A stretch of DNA of 64,000 nucleotides from Providencia alcalifaciens (GTDB lineage Bacteria > Pseudomonadota > Gammaproteobacteria > Enterobacterales > Enterobacteriaceae): positions 3,162,001-3,226,000 of the forward strand of contig NZ_CP084296.1 in NCBI RefSeq assembly GCF_020271745.1, written 5' to 3'. Under the pieces are notes generated by a model, which was given only the letters and a program-made list of their open reading frames with translations, was not told where the DNA came from and searched no databases. The position numbers were made by a program, and so were the translations under genes. Positions 49,612-57,773 of the stretch are shown piece by piece (within the stretch, counting starts at the first letter, position 1; each line of letters begins with the position of its first letter).

Positions 49612-52526
49612 GAGAGTGCCTTTTTAATTTTATCTACCGTGATAGGAAATTCATAGAAACGCTTACCTGTCGCATGGGTTAATGCGTTACTCGTCGCAGG
49701 TAAGATAGGGATCATTCCCAGTTCTGCCATACCTTTTGGTGGCGAAGTTTCTGATAGGGGAGGTAAGTAATCAATGGTTTGTTGCCAAACAGCAACATCT
49801 TTTGCGCGTGGCAGAACATAGCGATTAAAGTTCCATGTTCCATTACCTGGCCCATCTTCATACAGTGGCAATTCTTCCATCAATGCGTGGCCAATACCCA
49901 TCGCGGTGCCCCCTTGAATTTGGCCTGAAACCAATTCAGGGACAATCATCGTACCGGGGTCCATAATCATATGGTGGCGCATGATATCGACCTCACCCGT
50001 CATGGTATTGACGTTGAGCTCGACGAGGCAGGAAGCTGGTGTAACCGTAGTTGGGTCAGCTTTTGCGCGTTGTGTTGGTGGGTAATAGGCAATTTTACGT
50101 TTAATAAAATGGTAACCGCCAGTTGTCATCTGCTTTTTCAGTTCTTGTGGAGCACCCTCGCCATAACGAACGGATATTGCATCGAGAGGGAGATTTTTCA
50201 AGCCCACAGTTGGGATATCGAACTCTGCGCGAGCCCACTGCCAGCTTGAATAGCCGTGAACAGCGACTCCGGTGATGAGCCCCATCTCATGGGCTCTTTT
50301 GGCTAAAATATCAAAAGGAATGGGCTTCATTCCTCCGCCGCCAATACCATCTGGCCCGACACGAATGTCTGCAAATTCAACATTTAAGCCATTGAAAGCA
50401 CCTCCGCCGGGGCCTTCACTCCAAATGCTTTTGGCTGCGGGCCATAGGGTATTTTCTAATAAAAAATGACCCGCTTGGCGTGTACCAAATCCAATGTAAT
50501 AAACGCCGCTCGATGAACTCATGTCAGGGATCAGCGCAGGTGTCCAATAGGGATCAGTTTTTGACAGTTCATCTTGTTTTTTCTGATCTGCCCAACTGGT
50601 TTTGAGTGGCAGTTCTGCAAATTCAGTTACCCCAAATTCAACGACATCAGGGGCTTTGCTGAGTGCTTGCCACACCATGACTTGCTGTGCGGTTGTGCCT
50701 CCGGTACCAATCTCTTGCATGCAATGGCGCATTGTTAGCTTGCCATTCTCATCAAATTCAAGAGAAAGAATCGTTGGAACACCGCTAGAACCATAAACTT
50801 GCTGCACTTGCGCAAAGCCAACGCCGTATAACTTACCGGGGTTTTTCGCTTCATAATCGATTTTATTTTTCTCACGATTGACCCAAATAGGGTGTTTTTC
50901 CGCAAGATTTAACATTTCGACATTGCGGGGGTCTCCCGCTATTACACCACCTTGTGTATTCGGATAACCTTCTAATATGGCATTACGGCGGCGCAGTTCA
51001 ATTGGGTCAATATTGAGGTTGTGAGCGATTTCATCGACCATCAATTCAGTGACTGCCATCGACTGTAAGGAACCAAAGCCACGCATTGAGCCAGCTTCGA
51101 CAGCCGGGGTGGCCATGGCGAGAGCGGTGAGGTCAGATTTAGGGAAATAATAAATAGATTGGGCGCCCCGTACCGCAACGTGTGATACGGCAACCGAGAG
51201 GTTTTCACGACCTCCACCATTACAGTTATAAGTCCCTTTTAATACATCAAATTTGCCCGTTTTTTTATCACCGATAATGGTGACATCCATCTCAATAGAG
51301 TGGCGTTTCATTCCCATTTGGAATTGTTCATAGCGGTCATTTGCCATGCGAACAGGTAAGCCATCAGCATAGAAACTGGCGACCATCGAGTAGAAAGGAA
51401 AAACCGAATAGTCTTTTGAGCCATAACCGACGGTAGAGCCGGTTAATAACACAATGTTCTCGACAGAAAAATGTTTGTTGTGCTTCGATAACTCAGCTGC
51501 GGCGTTGACGACTCCTGCAGGAGACTGTGTTGCGGTTAAAATATGCAGTGTTTTAGTTTGTGCGTCATACCAAGTATTACAGTTATCAGGCTCCATTGCG
51601 CAAGGGTCAATGGATTGTGAAAAACCATGGCGCTCAATCACAAACTTATCGGGATTCTGGCGAGCTGCTGCGATTTCTTGTTCAATTTGCCGTGCGTAAT
51701 CCATCGCTTTTTCTTGTTTATCAGGGCTTTTTTCTGCTTGATGAAGGGCTTGAATAAAACCACCACCACGATCTTTACGGATCACTGGTGGAATAGAAAT
51801 GGCGTGTTTGGGGTCATAAGGTGGCCAAATAGGTGTATTGCCATCGAACCCACCTTTAATACCTGAATCTTGATAAGGGGAAAAGATAGAAGGCGAAAGT
51901 GGGGTGTCACCACCGATACGTACGTATCGCGCTGCACCATAGTTAGCGGGTGGTTTTGGTCCAGTCACCGTTCCATATTTTACGGTGTTTGTCGCAAAAC
52001 GTAACATCCGCTGCGCTGCGCTGTATTTATCGAAATCATGATAAATCAAGATGGCAACAGGGTGGCCAATAATCGGTGGAGTATCCCCTAGGGGCACTAA
52101 AATATTGGTGCCATAGAAGCCTTTTCCCATACTGGTGTCTTGAGGGATATTTAAGCCATCACGGATAAGGTCTTCTTGTAAAACAACTTTATCAGGCTGT
52201 AAATTTGGACCTAACATTGAAATATCAATGCCTTCAAAGGTTTTATCTGCCTCTGTTGCTTTTAACATAAAGGCATAGCTTTGTTTTTTAGGCCAGCCGG
52301 GGATGTCTTTAGCGCGGTAATCACGAGCAAAATTTTTACGGCCAGTGACCTTTTCAACGCCATCCCAACGAAAGCGTGCTTTACCATTTTGACCTATCCA
52401 ATCGGTTGATGGAGAGTCAGAATCGAGCTCCATTGCTATCGCAAAAGGGAGTTTACCCACCATCACTGCAATGCCCGCAATAGTGCCTAGTTTGATGAAG
52501 TTACGTCTAGAAATATGACCCGACAT
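49608..52526 (-). CDS. Tat-exported molybdopterin-binding hydroxylase, large subunit
   Basis: 972 residues of the xanthine dehydrogenase/aldehyde oxidase family. The N-terminus SRRNFIKLGTIAGIAVMVG is a twin-arginine signal, so it works in the periplasm. Molybdenum cofactor contacts include GSMRGFGSLQSMAVTELMVDE and GGTTAQQVMVWQ; the likely catalytic Glu is in KGMAELGMIP near the C-terminus. Substrate unknown: aldehydes and N-heterocycles (isoquinoline, nicotinate) are oxidised by relatives with this subunit pattern. No FAD subunit; the cytochrome c takes that role. Confidence 0.88.
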   Translation of the reverse strand: MSGHISRRNFIKLGTIAGIAVMVGKLPFAIAMELDSDSPSTDWIGQNGKARFRWDGVEKVTGRKNFARDYRAKDIPGWPKKQSYAFMLKATEADKTFEGIDISMLGPNLQPDKVVLQEDLIRDGLNIPQDTSMGKGFYGTNILVPLGDTPPIIGHPVAILIYHDFDKYSAAQRMLRFATNTVKYGTVTGPKPPANYGAARYVRIGGDTPLSPSIFSPYQDSGIKGGFDGNTPIWPPYDPKHAISIPPVIRKDRGGGFIQALHQAEKSPDKQEKAMDYARQIEQEIAAARQNPDKFVIERHGFSQSIDPCAMEPDNCNTWYDAQTKTLHILTATQSPAGVVNAAAELSKHNKHFSVENIVLLTGSTVGYGSKDYSVFPFYSMVASFYADGLPVRMANDRYEQFQMGMKRHSIEMDVTIIGDKKTGKFDVLKGTYNCNGGGRENLSVAVSHVAVRGAQSIYYFPKSDLTALAMATPAVEAGSMRGFGSLQSMAVTELMVDEIAHNLNIDPIELRRRNAILEGYPNTQGGVIAGDPRNVEMLNLAEKHPIWVNREKNKIDYEAKNPGKLYGVGFAQVQQVYGSSGVPTILSLEFDENGKLTMRHCMQEIGTGGTTAQQVMVWQALSKAPDVVEFGVTEFAELPLKTSWADQKKQDELSKTDPYWTPALIPDMSSSSGVYYIGFGTRQAGHFLLENTLWPAAKSIWSEGPGGGAFNGLNVEFADIRVGPDGIGGGGMKPIPFDILAKRAHEMGLITGVAVHGYSSWQWARAEFDIPTVGLKNLPLDAISVRYGEGAPQELKKQMTTGGYHFIKRKIAYYPPTQRAKADPTTVTPASCLVELNVNTMTGEVDIMRHHMIMDPGTMIVPELVSGQIQGGTAMGIGHALMEELPLYEDGPGNGTWNFNRYVLPRAKDVAVWQQTIDYLPPLSETSPPKGMAELGMIPILPATSNALTHATGKRFYEFPITVDKIKKALS

Positions 52527-53337
52527 AGTGTGCTCCCTGATTATATTTTTAGGGTTTTTATTATGAGCAAAGGAAGTAAATAAAATATTTTTTAGTCACG
52601 CATTATAAGATTGCTTTATTTCGATTTAATTTTTTCGCAATTTAATGGCTAATATCAGATAGCTCAGTAAGTTACATGAATAGTATGGGTATCTGTATTG
52701 ATATATCAAGAACGAGTAAAGGGATTTAGACAAGAAAGTGAATAATACTGCTGGGATCATCTTAATATGACAGTTTCGAATAAAACAACTGAGTTTTATT
52801 AGAATGCAATCTATTTAAATGATAGTAATTTTTATTAATGAATAATTAAATCAATATGTATTTTATTATGTAAGACATATAATTATGCTGATATCGTGAT
52901 AAGAATGACTGCAACGTCGGCAGCTTAAAAGACTCACATTTTTGGGTTTTTTGTTTGTTTATTTTATTAGAGTGTAGAATTGTGGTTTATAAAGCTAGTA
53001 AATAAAGTGCAATGTTACTAATATGAATTCCAATTATTACTATAAATCAATTTGGTATATAACTGATTTCATATAAGGTGGCTATGTAAAAACTCACCTA
53101 GCTGTGGCTTGGAAAGGGTTCGAGTATATGATTCTGTTGGCAATGGTAATAAAAAGTCTGGAATGGGGCTTTTTCATATGTAACCTCAGTTAACCTAATC
53201 CAATCAATACGATTGTAAAAACAATTAGATTGATAAGAAGCTATCTATCCATATGAATTTTTTAAAGAAATTATTGATAATGAATGTATGACGCACTAAA
53301 TAAAACCCCCCTTTTGCAGTGAAAGTGAAAATTAAAT
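52527..53337. other. Long AT-rich stretch upstream of the hydroxylase operon
   Basis: About 810 bp without a recognisable gene. It must hold the operon promoter near 52530-52650 on the minus strand. A terminator-like hairpin AAAAGTC/GGCTTTT with a T run lies near 53150-53175 on the plus strand, with no clear gene before it. Composition suggests acquired or decayed DNA. Confidence 0.4.
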
Positions 53338-53549
53338 TTGCTATCCCTGTGTTTGTGTGGCTTAATAATTCCACTGGTTTGGAAGTACAGACCTATTTAT
53401 GAAAGTAAGTTTTGAAAAGTTCCCCCCGTTTAGTGTTATCCCATAGATATCCATTCGTAGTGAATTCCTTCTAATTAGTTCCATAAGTATCAAGAAAAAT
53501 CAAACCTATATGCCATGTGGCAACAATTAAAAATTCAAAGGAATTCAAT
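53338..53549 (+). promoter_or_regulatory. Promoter and long cold-shock 5' leader of the csp gene
   Basis: A probable promoter (TTGCTA at 53338, TAATAA near 53363) would start an RNA near 53375. The sequence TGGAAGTACAGA at 53380-53391 resembles the cold box TGACGTACAGA found at the start of cspA-type messages. The leader is about 170 nt, close to the 159 nt of E. coli cspA, and a small hairpin TGCCATGTGGCA lies about 30 nt before the AAAGGA ribosome site. Such leaders control translation by temperature-dependent folding. Confidence 0.65.
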
Positions 53550-53762
53550 ATGTCTAATACAATGACTGGTTTAGTAAAATGGTTTAACGAATCTAAAGGC
53601 TTTGGCTTTATTTCTCCTGAAGATGGAAGCAAAGATGTGTTTGTTCACTTTTCTGCAATCCAAAGCGATAGCTTCAAAACCCTTAACGAAGGGCAAAAAG
53701 TCAGCTTTTCGGTAGAAAATGGCGCAAAAGGTCCTGCTGCTGTTAATGTGGTCGCACTTTAA
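53550..53762 (+). CDS. CspA-family cold-shock protein
   Basis: 70 residues from the ATG at 53550 (AAAGGA, 7 bp spacing); an earlier in-frame ATG at 53517 lies within the leader and lacks a ribosome site. OB-fold RNA chaperone with RNP1 KGFGFI and RNP2 VFVHF, and the CspA ending [13 protein letters not shown]. Closest by eye to CspA/CspG/CspI. Which paralogue it is cannot be told from sequence alone. The long leader suggests cold induction. Confidence 0.93.
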   Translation: MSNTMTGLVKWFNESKGFGFISPEDGSKDVFVHFSAIQSDSFKTLNEGQKVSFSVENGAKGPAAVNVVAL

Positions 53763-53888
53763 GGACGATCTCTTTATGAGATGTCCTTGCTGTAAAGGCC
53801 CTCATACAGACGCTACCATTTTGAAGCAATCAAAAGTAACCCTTCCGGTACTAAATGTATTTTTTGCAAAAGTACTCTGAAAGCTTAG
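53746..53888 (+). pseudogene. YmcF/YnfQ-like zinc-ribbon small protein, frameshifted
   Basis: An ATG at 53746 overlaps the csp stop by 17 bp and opens [18 protein letters not shown]; the frame then diverges, but a -1 shift near 53799 continues SYRRYHFEAIKSNPSGTKC, then IFCKSTLKA and stop at 53886. The two CxxC pairs (CPCC, CIFC) and the flanking text match E. coli YmcF/YnfQ, small zinc-ribbon proteins encoded after cspG/cspI, from memory. Loss of one base, a sequencing error, or recoding could explain the break. Confidence 0.65.
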
Positions 53889-53917
53889 ACGTGTTAGTTA
53901 TCGGATTGGTTATTATT

Positions 53918-53946
53918 AAAAACCTCGCTATGGCGGGGTTTTTTTA
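53918..53946 (+). terminator. csp-ymcF terminator
   Basis: Stem AACCTCGC/GCGGGGTT (with a G-T pair) and a short loop, followed by TTTTT, about 30 bp after the ymcF-like stop codon, supporting one csp-ymcF transcript. Confidence 0.82.
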
Positions 53947-53985
53947 TGCTTGCTTATATTTAATGTAAAGAATTGTAAGCATTGG

Positions 53986-54013
53986 ATTGAAATTTTCACT
54001 AGCGATACCATAT
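53986..54013 (+). promoter_or_regulatory. Possible sigma-32 promoter of the Hsp20 gene
   Basis: ATTGAA at 53986-53991, a 14-bp spacer and TACCATAT at 54006-54013 resemble the heat-shock promoter CTTGAA-N14-CCCCATNT. It lies about 100 bp before the Hsp20 start, which fits ibpA-like genes. I saw no clear ROSE-type thermometer in the leader. Confidence 0.5.
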
Positions 54014-54109
54014 AAGTTATGCACCAAGATAGAGTTAATCCATACGGGCGAATGGCTAATGGTGCTTATGTAATAGGTAGGTAGTTAGTTTGATATTGAA
54101 GGAGAAATT

Positions 54110-54565
54110 ATGTCTAACATTAGATCTTTTTCATTATTTCCAGCATTATCTGATAATATGCTTTCTAGCAGGTTTGACCAAATGGATCGTTTATTCAGCC
54201 AATTAACTGGTAACCGACCATTAACCTCAGAGCATCCATATAATTTAAAACAAATAAATGAATCAAATTATCAATTAACTGTCAGTGTTCCTGGTTATAA
54301 GGAGGATGATTTAAGCGTATCCTTAAAAGGTGGGAAACTTTATGTACAAGGTGAGCAATCAACTGAATTAGTTAATGATTCAGAGAAATGGATCCATCAA
54401 GGGATAACACAAAATAAGTTTTCTCTTGAATTTAATCTCGGTAAGAATGTAAAAATTGAAAGTGCGGAATTATCAAGCGGTTTGTTAATATTAAATATTG
54501 AATATGAAATCCCGGAAGAAGAGAAACCTCGAATTATAGCTATTGAAAATAAAGATAAAAAATAA
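54110..54565 (+). CDS. Hsp20/IbpA-like small heat-shock protein
   Basis: 151 residues. Alpha-crystallin domain from about residue 40 to 135: YNLKQINESNYQLTVSVPGY, then WIHQGITQNKFSLEFNL and GLLILNIEYEIPEEEKPR. N-terminal FDQMDRLFSQLTGNRP resembles IbpA/IbpB. Holds unfolded proteins for DnaK/ClpB. Ribosome site GAAGGAGA precedes the ATG. Not the standard ibpAB locus; a single extra copy in the accessory stretch. Confidence 0.9.
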   Translation: MSNIRSFSLFPALSDNMLSSRFDQMDRLFSQLTGNRPLTSEHPYNLKQINESNYQLTVSVPGYKEDDLSVSLKGGKLYVQGEQSTELVNDSEKWIHQGITQNKFSLEFNLGKNVKIESAELSSGLLILNIEYEIPEEEKPRIIAIENKDKK

Positions 54566-54581
54566 TTTTTCTGTATTCTCT

Positions 54582-54610
54582 AACCCGTCAGTAATGACGG
54601 GTTTTTTTTT
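54582..54610 (+). terminator. hsp20 terminator
   Basis: Nine-bp stem AACCCGTCA/TGACGGGTT with a GTAA loop and an 8-9 T tail. Confidence 0.93.
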
Positions 54611-54613
54611 CGT

Positions 54614-54816
54614 CTAATACTTGTTAGTGCAGAGTACATCAAAGCCAGCTGTAAAAAGCCAAAATTGTTACCGCCACCGGCTTGGATGATGCAATCACTG
54701 TCCGACCTACTGACCCCGTTATCCGCAATTATTGGCTACTCAGACAACGAATCGCTAAGTTCAAGCAAATGATACTTGGTTTGCAAGATGACATTAGAAC
54801 GAAGTGTTTACGTTAA
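54614..54816 (+). pseudogene. Phage Rz/Rz1 spanin gene remnant
   Basis: Two overlapping frames both look like lambdoid spanins. One reads CKKPKLLPPPAWMMQ and ends at 54772, like the proline-rich Rz1 lipoprotein (lambda CVKPPPPPAWIMQ). The other reads AKIVTATGLDDAITV ... NYWLLRQRIAKFK ... DDIRTKCLR, ending at 54816, like the Rz C-terminus (lambda ends YINEQCR). The Rz frame has a TAA at 54652 and both lack starts. Only the 3' half survives, directly after the hsp20 terminator. Confidence 0.78.
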
Positions 54817-55004
54817 TACCAATTAGTAAATGCTCTTGCAAAAAAAATTAAATTTATGAAAGTCAGAGTGCTTAACAAGTAGATAGAGAATTTTAAAAAA
54901 AGTGTCATTATATCTGGTTGTTTTTTATCTTGAATAATAATGAATAGGATGCAGGCAAGGGCAGGGATAAATATGAGTAAGAGAGTAATGGGGTTAGTAT
55001 ACAT
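54813..55004 (-). CDS. Possible small membrane protein
   Basis: 63 residues from an ATG at 55004 (weak GAGAGAG ribosome site); a longer frame starts at 55097. Two hydrophobic helices (ITLLLIFIPALACILFIII and IYLLSTLTFINLIFFARAF) joined by a charged loop QDKKQPD. No family recognised. Its end touches the Rz remnant, so it could be a chance frame in decayed DNA. Confidence 0.35.
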   Translation of the reverse strand: MYTNPITLLLIFIPALACILFIIIQDKKQPDIMTLFLKFSIYLLSTLTFINLIFFARAFTNWY

Positions 55005-55321
55005 ATATATCGATATCGCTCTCTCATGTAATGAAAATTTTATCCAATAGTAAAGTATATTTTTAACAGGAAAGCAATATGGGAAATTGAGCAACAACTT
55101 GCTTAAATTGTTAATGTGCTAACAATTAATATAAAAATTTCACCAATGCACAGATATCACTCCATAGCGGGCCGAAAAATTTGACTTAAGGCGGATCAGC
55201 CTTGACTACAATCGCGATAGTGGCAGCGAACTCTACAAATGCAATTAACACAAATCAATTTGTGGTTGGTGGCCATTTTCTGGAAGATGATTGCGTCTTA
55301 TTAAATTGGCAATGAGAAATG
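55005..55321. other. Stretch with no intact gene, possible decayed coding DNA
   Basis: About 315 bp. The part at 55140-55310 is less AT-rich than its surroundings and contains short open frames on the plus strand without starts or ribosome sites, consistent with a degraded gene. I could not identify a family. Confidence 0.3.
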
Positions 55322-55346
55322 AAAGGGCTTTGCAATAAGCCCTTTT
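55322..55346 (-). terminator. Terminator of the DUF1161 gene
   Basis: Nine-bp stem AAAGGGCTT/AAGCCCTTT with a 6-base loop, located 9 bp beyond the stop codon on the minus strand; the T tract is short. Confidence 0.65.
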
Positions 55347-55354
55347 GGGGAGAA

Positions 55355-55588
55355 TTATTTTTTTGTATAAATAATTTTTTGTGTTTCATTAGAACAGTTA
55401 CCTACAACAGTACCTTGTTGTGAGGCTGCTTCTTCATTTGAAACGACGGTAATGGTAAAGCTCTCTTCAGACACGCCATTGTTAATAATTTTTTGCGTAA
55501 TTTCTTCAACAACGCTTTCGCATGAAGCACTCGCAATGGCTGGAATAAATAATGTTATTAATGTAGCAATAATTATTCTTCTTTTCAT
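55355..55588 (-). CDS. DUF1161 family periplasmic protein
   Basis: 77 residues from the ATG at 55588, behind AAGGGA. Signal peptide cleaved after ASA, leaving a mature domain of about 55 residues beginning SCESVVEEI. It has two cysteines (CESVV and VVGNCSN) likely to form a disulfide, and the pattern GVSEESFTITVV...QKIIYTK that I associate with DUF1161. Function unknown. Confidence 0.7.
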   Translation of the reverse strand: MKRRIIIATLITLFIPAIASASCESVVEEITQKIINNGVSEESFTITVVSNEEAASQQGTVVGNCSNETQKIIYTKK

Positions 55589-55757
55589 ATGCAATATCCC
55601 TTATAAGCTGGAGTCAGTTAATAGAAATTCTTTTAAAAAAGCTTAATAAGTATACTTAAATTAAATATTTAAAGCTATCCATTGATAGTAGTAAACAATA
55701 GAAGATATCTTTATCTCTAACCCGCTAGTGTTTTATTAATCTGTTAAATGTAGGTTT

Positions 55758-55889
55758 TTACTGGGCTATTCTCTGTATTGCCTTACCTCCAGCCTCTATG
55801 TCTTCACCAACACCTTTAGTGGTGTTACAGGCAGTTAATGTGAAAACAACAGCTAATGAGCAAATGAGGAAACTGATTTTTTTCAACAT
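55758..55889 (-). CDS. Entericidin-like small lipoprotein
   Basis: 43 residues, start ATG at 55889 with an AAGGAAG ribosome site. Signal peptide with lipobox LTAC; the mature lipopeptide starts CNTTKGVGEDIEAGGKAIQ, closely like E. coli EcnB (CNTTRGVGEDI...GGNAI) and EcnA. Entericidins form an antidote/toxin lipoprotein pair under stress in E. coli; only one member is seen here. E. coli ecnAB also lies near blc. Confidence 0.85.
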   Translation of the reverse strand: MLKKISFLICSLAVVFTLTACNTTKGVGEDIEAGGKAIQRIAQ

Positions 55890-56138
55890 ATTTTCTTCCT
55901 TTTAGGTGTGAAGTTATAAGTTACAAAAGATCATTTTTAATTATAGCAGAATAACTTGATTGATATTTTCATTTGCATGTAGCTACCATATTAATATTAA
56001 CTTCTATCATTGATGTTGAATCATAAGGTCATTGATATCTGACAAATGAAAATGCGCTGCTATATTTTTAGTGTTAATACTTTAAGTACTAACACTCATT
56101 TCGCTATCAATCAACATTAACAATGAAGGGTACATTCT

Positions 56139-56246
56139 ATGATATTAGAAGAGATATTTATCCGTATGCTTAATGTTTTTCAATGCTTGTTAGTCGGTAT
56201 TCTTTTAATATTATCATTAATCGCTTTACCACTCTGGTTAGGGTAA
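56139..56246 (+). CDS. Small single-helix membrane protein
   Basis: 35 codons, ATG at 56139 with an AAGGG ribosome site 8 bp upstream. Short charged N-terminus MILEEIFIRMLNVF, then a continuous hydrophobic helix ending LPLWLG. No family recognised. The good ribosome site and a helix of membrane length argue that it is real; the AT-rich context weakens this. Confidence 0.5.
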   Translation: MILEEIFIRMLNVFQCLLVGILLILSLIALPLWLG

Positions 56247-56376
56247 TCTGAGTTAACGCGGCAATGACTTTATTTAAATACTAGGGTTCTATAGTTACAA
56301 AATACTAAATTACGATAGTCGCCTCGGACTTTTTTATGCGAAAGTATTTTATAGATCAATTTATTGTGGGGTTGTA

Positions 56377-56892
56377 ATGCAGATAAAGTCGGTTTTTATG
56401 TTTGTAAGTATGCTGTTACTTAATGGGTGTAGTGTTAAAGTGCCAGATGACATCACACCTGTTAAGCATTTTGAAGTATCCCGTTATCTTGGTGAATGGT
56501 ATGAAGTGGCTAGAATAGATAATCGATTTGAAAAGGGACTAAGTAAAGTTTCTGCAAACTATTCTCTACGCAATGATGGTGGTGTGAAGGTAGTCAACAG
56601 AGGATGGGATTCAAAAGGGAAAAAATGGAAAGAGAGTATAGGAAAGGCTTATTTTGTTGAATCTACGGATATAGGTGCCTTGAAAGTGTCTTTTTTCGGT
56701 CCTTTTTACGGCGGCTATAACATTATTAAGCTTGATGACGACTATCAGTATTCACTAGTGGTGGGGCCTAATAAAGATTACTTATGGGTATTATCGCGTA
56801 CACCAACTATGCCGCCAGAACGTTTAGATGAATACCTTAGCTTTGCTAGCGTTAATGGTTTTGACAGACAAAGAGTATTGATATTTCAATAG
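56377..56892 (+). CDS. blc: Blc, outer-membrane lipocalin
   Basis: 171 residues (E. coli Blc 177). Lipobox LLNGC, then the lipocalin signature YLGEWYEVARIDNRFEKGL near residue 38 and the C-terminal YLWVLSRTPTMP. Bacterial lipocalins bind lysophospholipids and are made in stationary phase or envelope stress. Its neighbour is an entericidin-like gene, the same association as in E. coli (ecnAB-blc). Terminator downstream. Confidence 0.93.
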   Translation: MQIKSVFMFVSMLLLNGCSVKVPDDITPVKHFEVSRYLGEWYEVARIDNRFEKGLSKVSANYSLRNDGGVKVVNRGWDSKGKKWKESIGKAYFVESTDIGALKVSFFGPFYGGYNIIKLDDDYQYSLVVGPNKDYLWVLSRTPTMPPERLDEYLSFASVNGFDRQRVLIFQ

Positions 56893-56961
56893 GATAACAA
56901 GTCGATTATTTGTTGCGACATTAATTTATTGAAAAGTAAAAAGGTAATCACTGCAAGAGAT

Positions 56962-56985
56962 AACCCGCCTAGCGCGGGTTTTGTT
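56962..56985 (+). terminator. blc terminator
   Basis: Seven-bp GC-rich stem AACCCGC/GCGGGTT with a 5-base loop and a TTGTT tail, about 70 bp after blc. Confidence 0.75.
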
Positions 56986-57002
56986 ATTCACAAGGCTCAG
57001 TA

Positions 57003-57241
57003 ATGTTTGCCTTAGTTGATGTAAATTCGTTTTGTGCGAGCTGTGAGAAAGTTTTCAGGCCAGACCTAGCAGGAAACCAGTAATTGTTCTGAGTAATAAT
57101 GATGGCTGTGTAATTGCTCGTTCCGCTGAAGTAGAAAAACTCGGTGTAAAAATAGGGGAGCTTGACTATGAGAGAAGAAACTATTACCTGCAAAATAGCA
57201 TTAACATTTTTAGCTCGAACTATGCGTTATACGCTGACATA
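57003..57241 (+). pseudogene. umuC-like DNA polymerase V remnant
   Basis: Starting at ATG 57003: MFALVDVNSFCASCEKVFRP, then a one-base deletion near 57075 after PDLAG; the next frame continues PVIVLSNNDGCVIARSAEVE and reaches NIFSSNYALYADI before the match ends. These are the first ~80 residues of UmuC/Y-family polymerases (palm signature DVN, SNNDGCVIARS). The remaining ~340 residues and umuD are absent. No LexA box was seen in front. Confidence 0.82.
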
Positions 57242-57325
57242 AGAAACGCCGGTCGTTTTTTCGTTTGTTGCAATTTATATTCTCGCCAAGTTAGCATAAC
57301 TGAAACTTATTAGTGGAATGGTGAG

Positions 57326-57685
57326 ATGAACAAAAATGAACTTATGGAGTATATCCAGAGTAATTATGGTGCTGTCGCTGAGTACCCATGGGCTAAGTTT
57401 CCTAGTTACATCATTTATAGGCATAAAAATAACGCAAAGTGGTTTGCTGCCATTCTGACGATTTCATCAAACAGATTATACGAAAGCGAGAGTGATGAGA
57501 TGGTAAATATTATAAACCTCAAATCTCCTCCTGAATTAGTGGGTTCGTTGAGGTTAAAGGAAGGGGTATATCCAGCATATCACATGAATAAAGAGCACTG
57601 GATTACTATAAAGTTGGACAGTGGATTTCCTGAAGATGAGCTTAAAGCGTTGATTGATGAGAGTTACAAATTGACGGCAAAGTAA
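57326..57685 (+). CDS. MmcQ/YjbR family protein
   Basis: 119 residues. Family pattern: helical N-terminus MNKNELMEYIQSNYGAVAEYPW, then AKWFAAILTI, then NLKSPPELVGSLR and the ending HMNKEHWITIKLDSGFPEDE. This CyaY-like-fold family (MmcQ, YjbR) is small and possibly DNA-binding; its role is unclear. Intact, although it follows directly on the umuC remnant. Confidence 0.85.
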   Translation: MNKNELMEYIQSNYGAVAEYPWAKFPSYIIYRHKNNAKWFAAILTISSNRLYESESDEMVNIINLKSPPELVGSLRLKEGVYPAYHMNKEHWITIKLDSGFPEDELKALIDESYKLTAK

Positions 57686-57773
57686 TTAATCTGGCCCATC
57701 CTTGGGCTTCTATTTTAACGTCATTCTATTGGCATCGGTGGGCTATTTTTGAAAATAACCACTTTAATTTTAA

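Noticed and set aside
53112..53142. tRNA-like T-arm sequence (GGTTCGAGT) upstream of csp
   Set aside because: No acceptor or anticodon stem can be built around it; an isolated T-loop motif is expected by chance.
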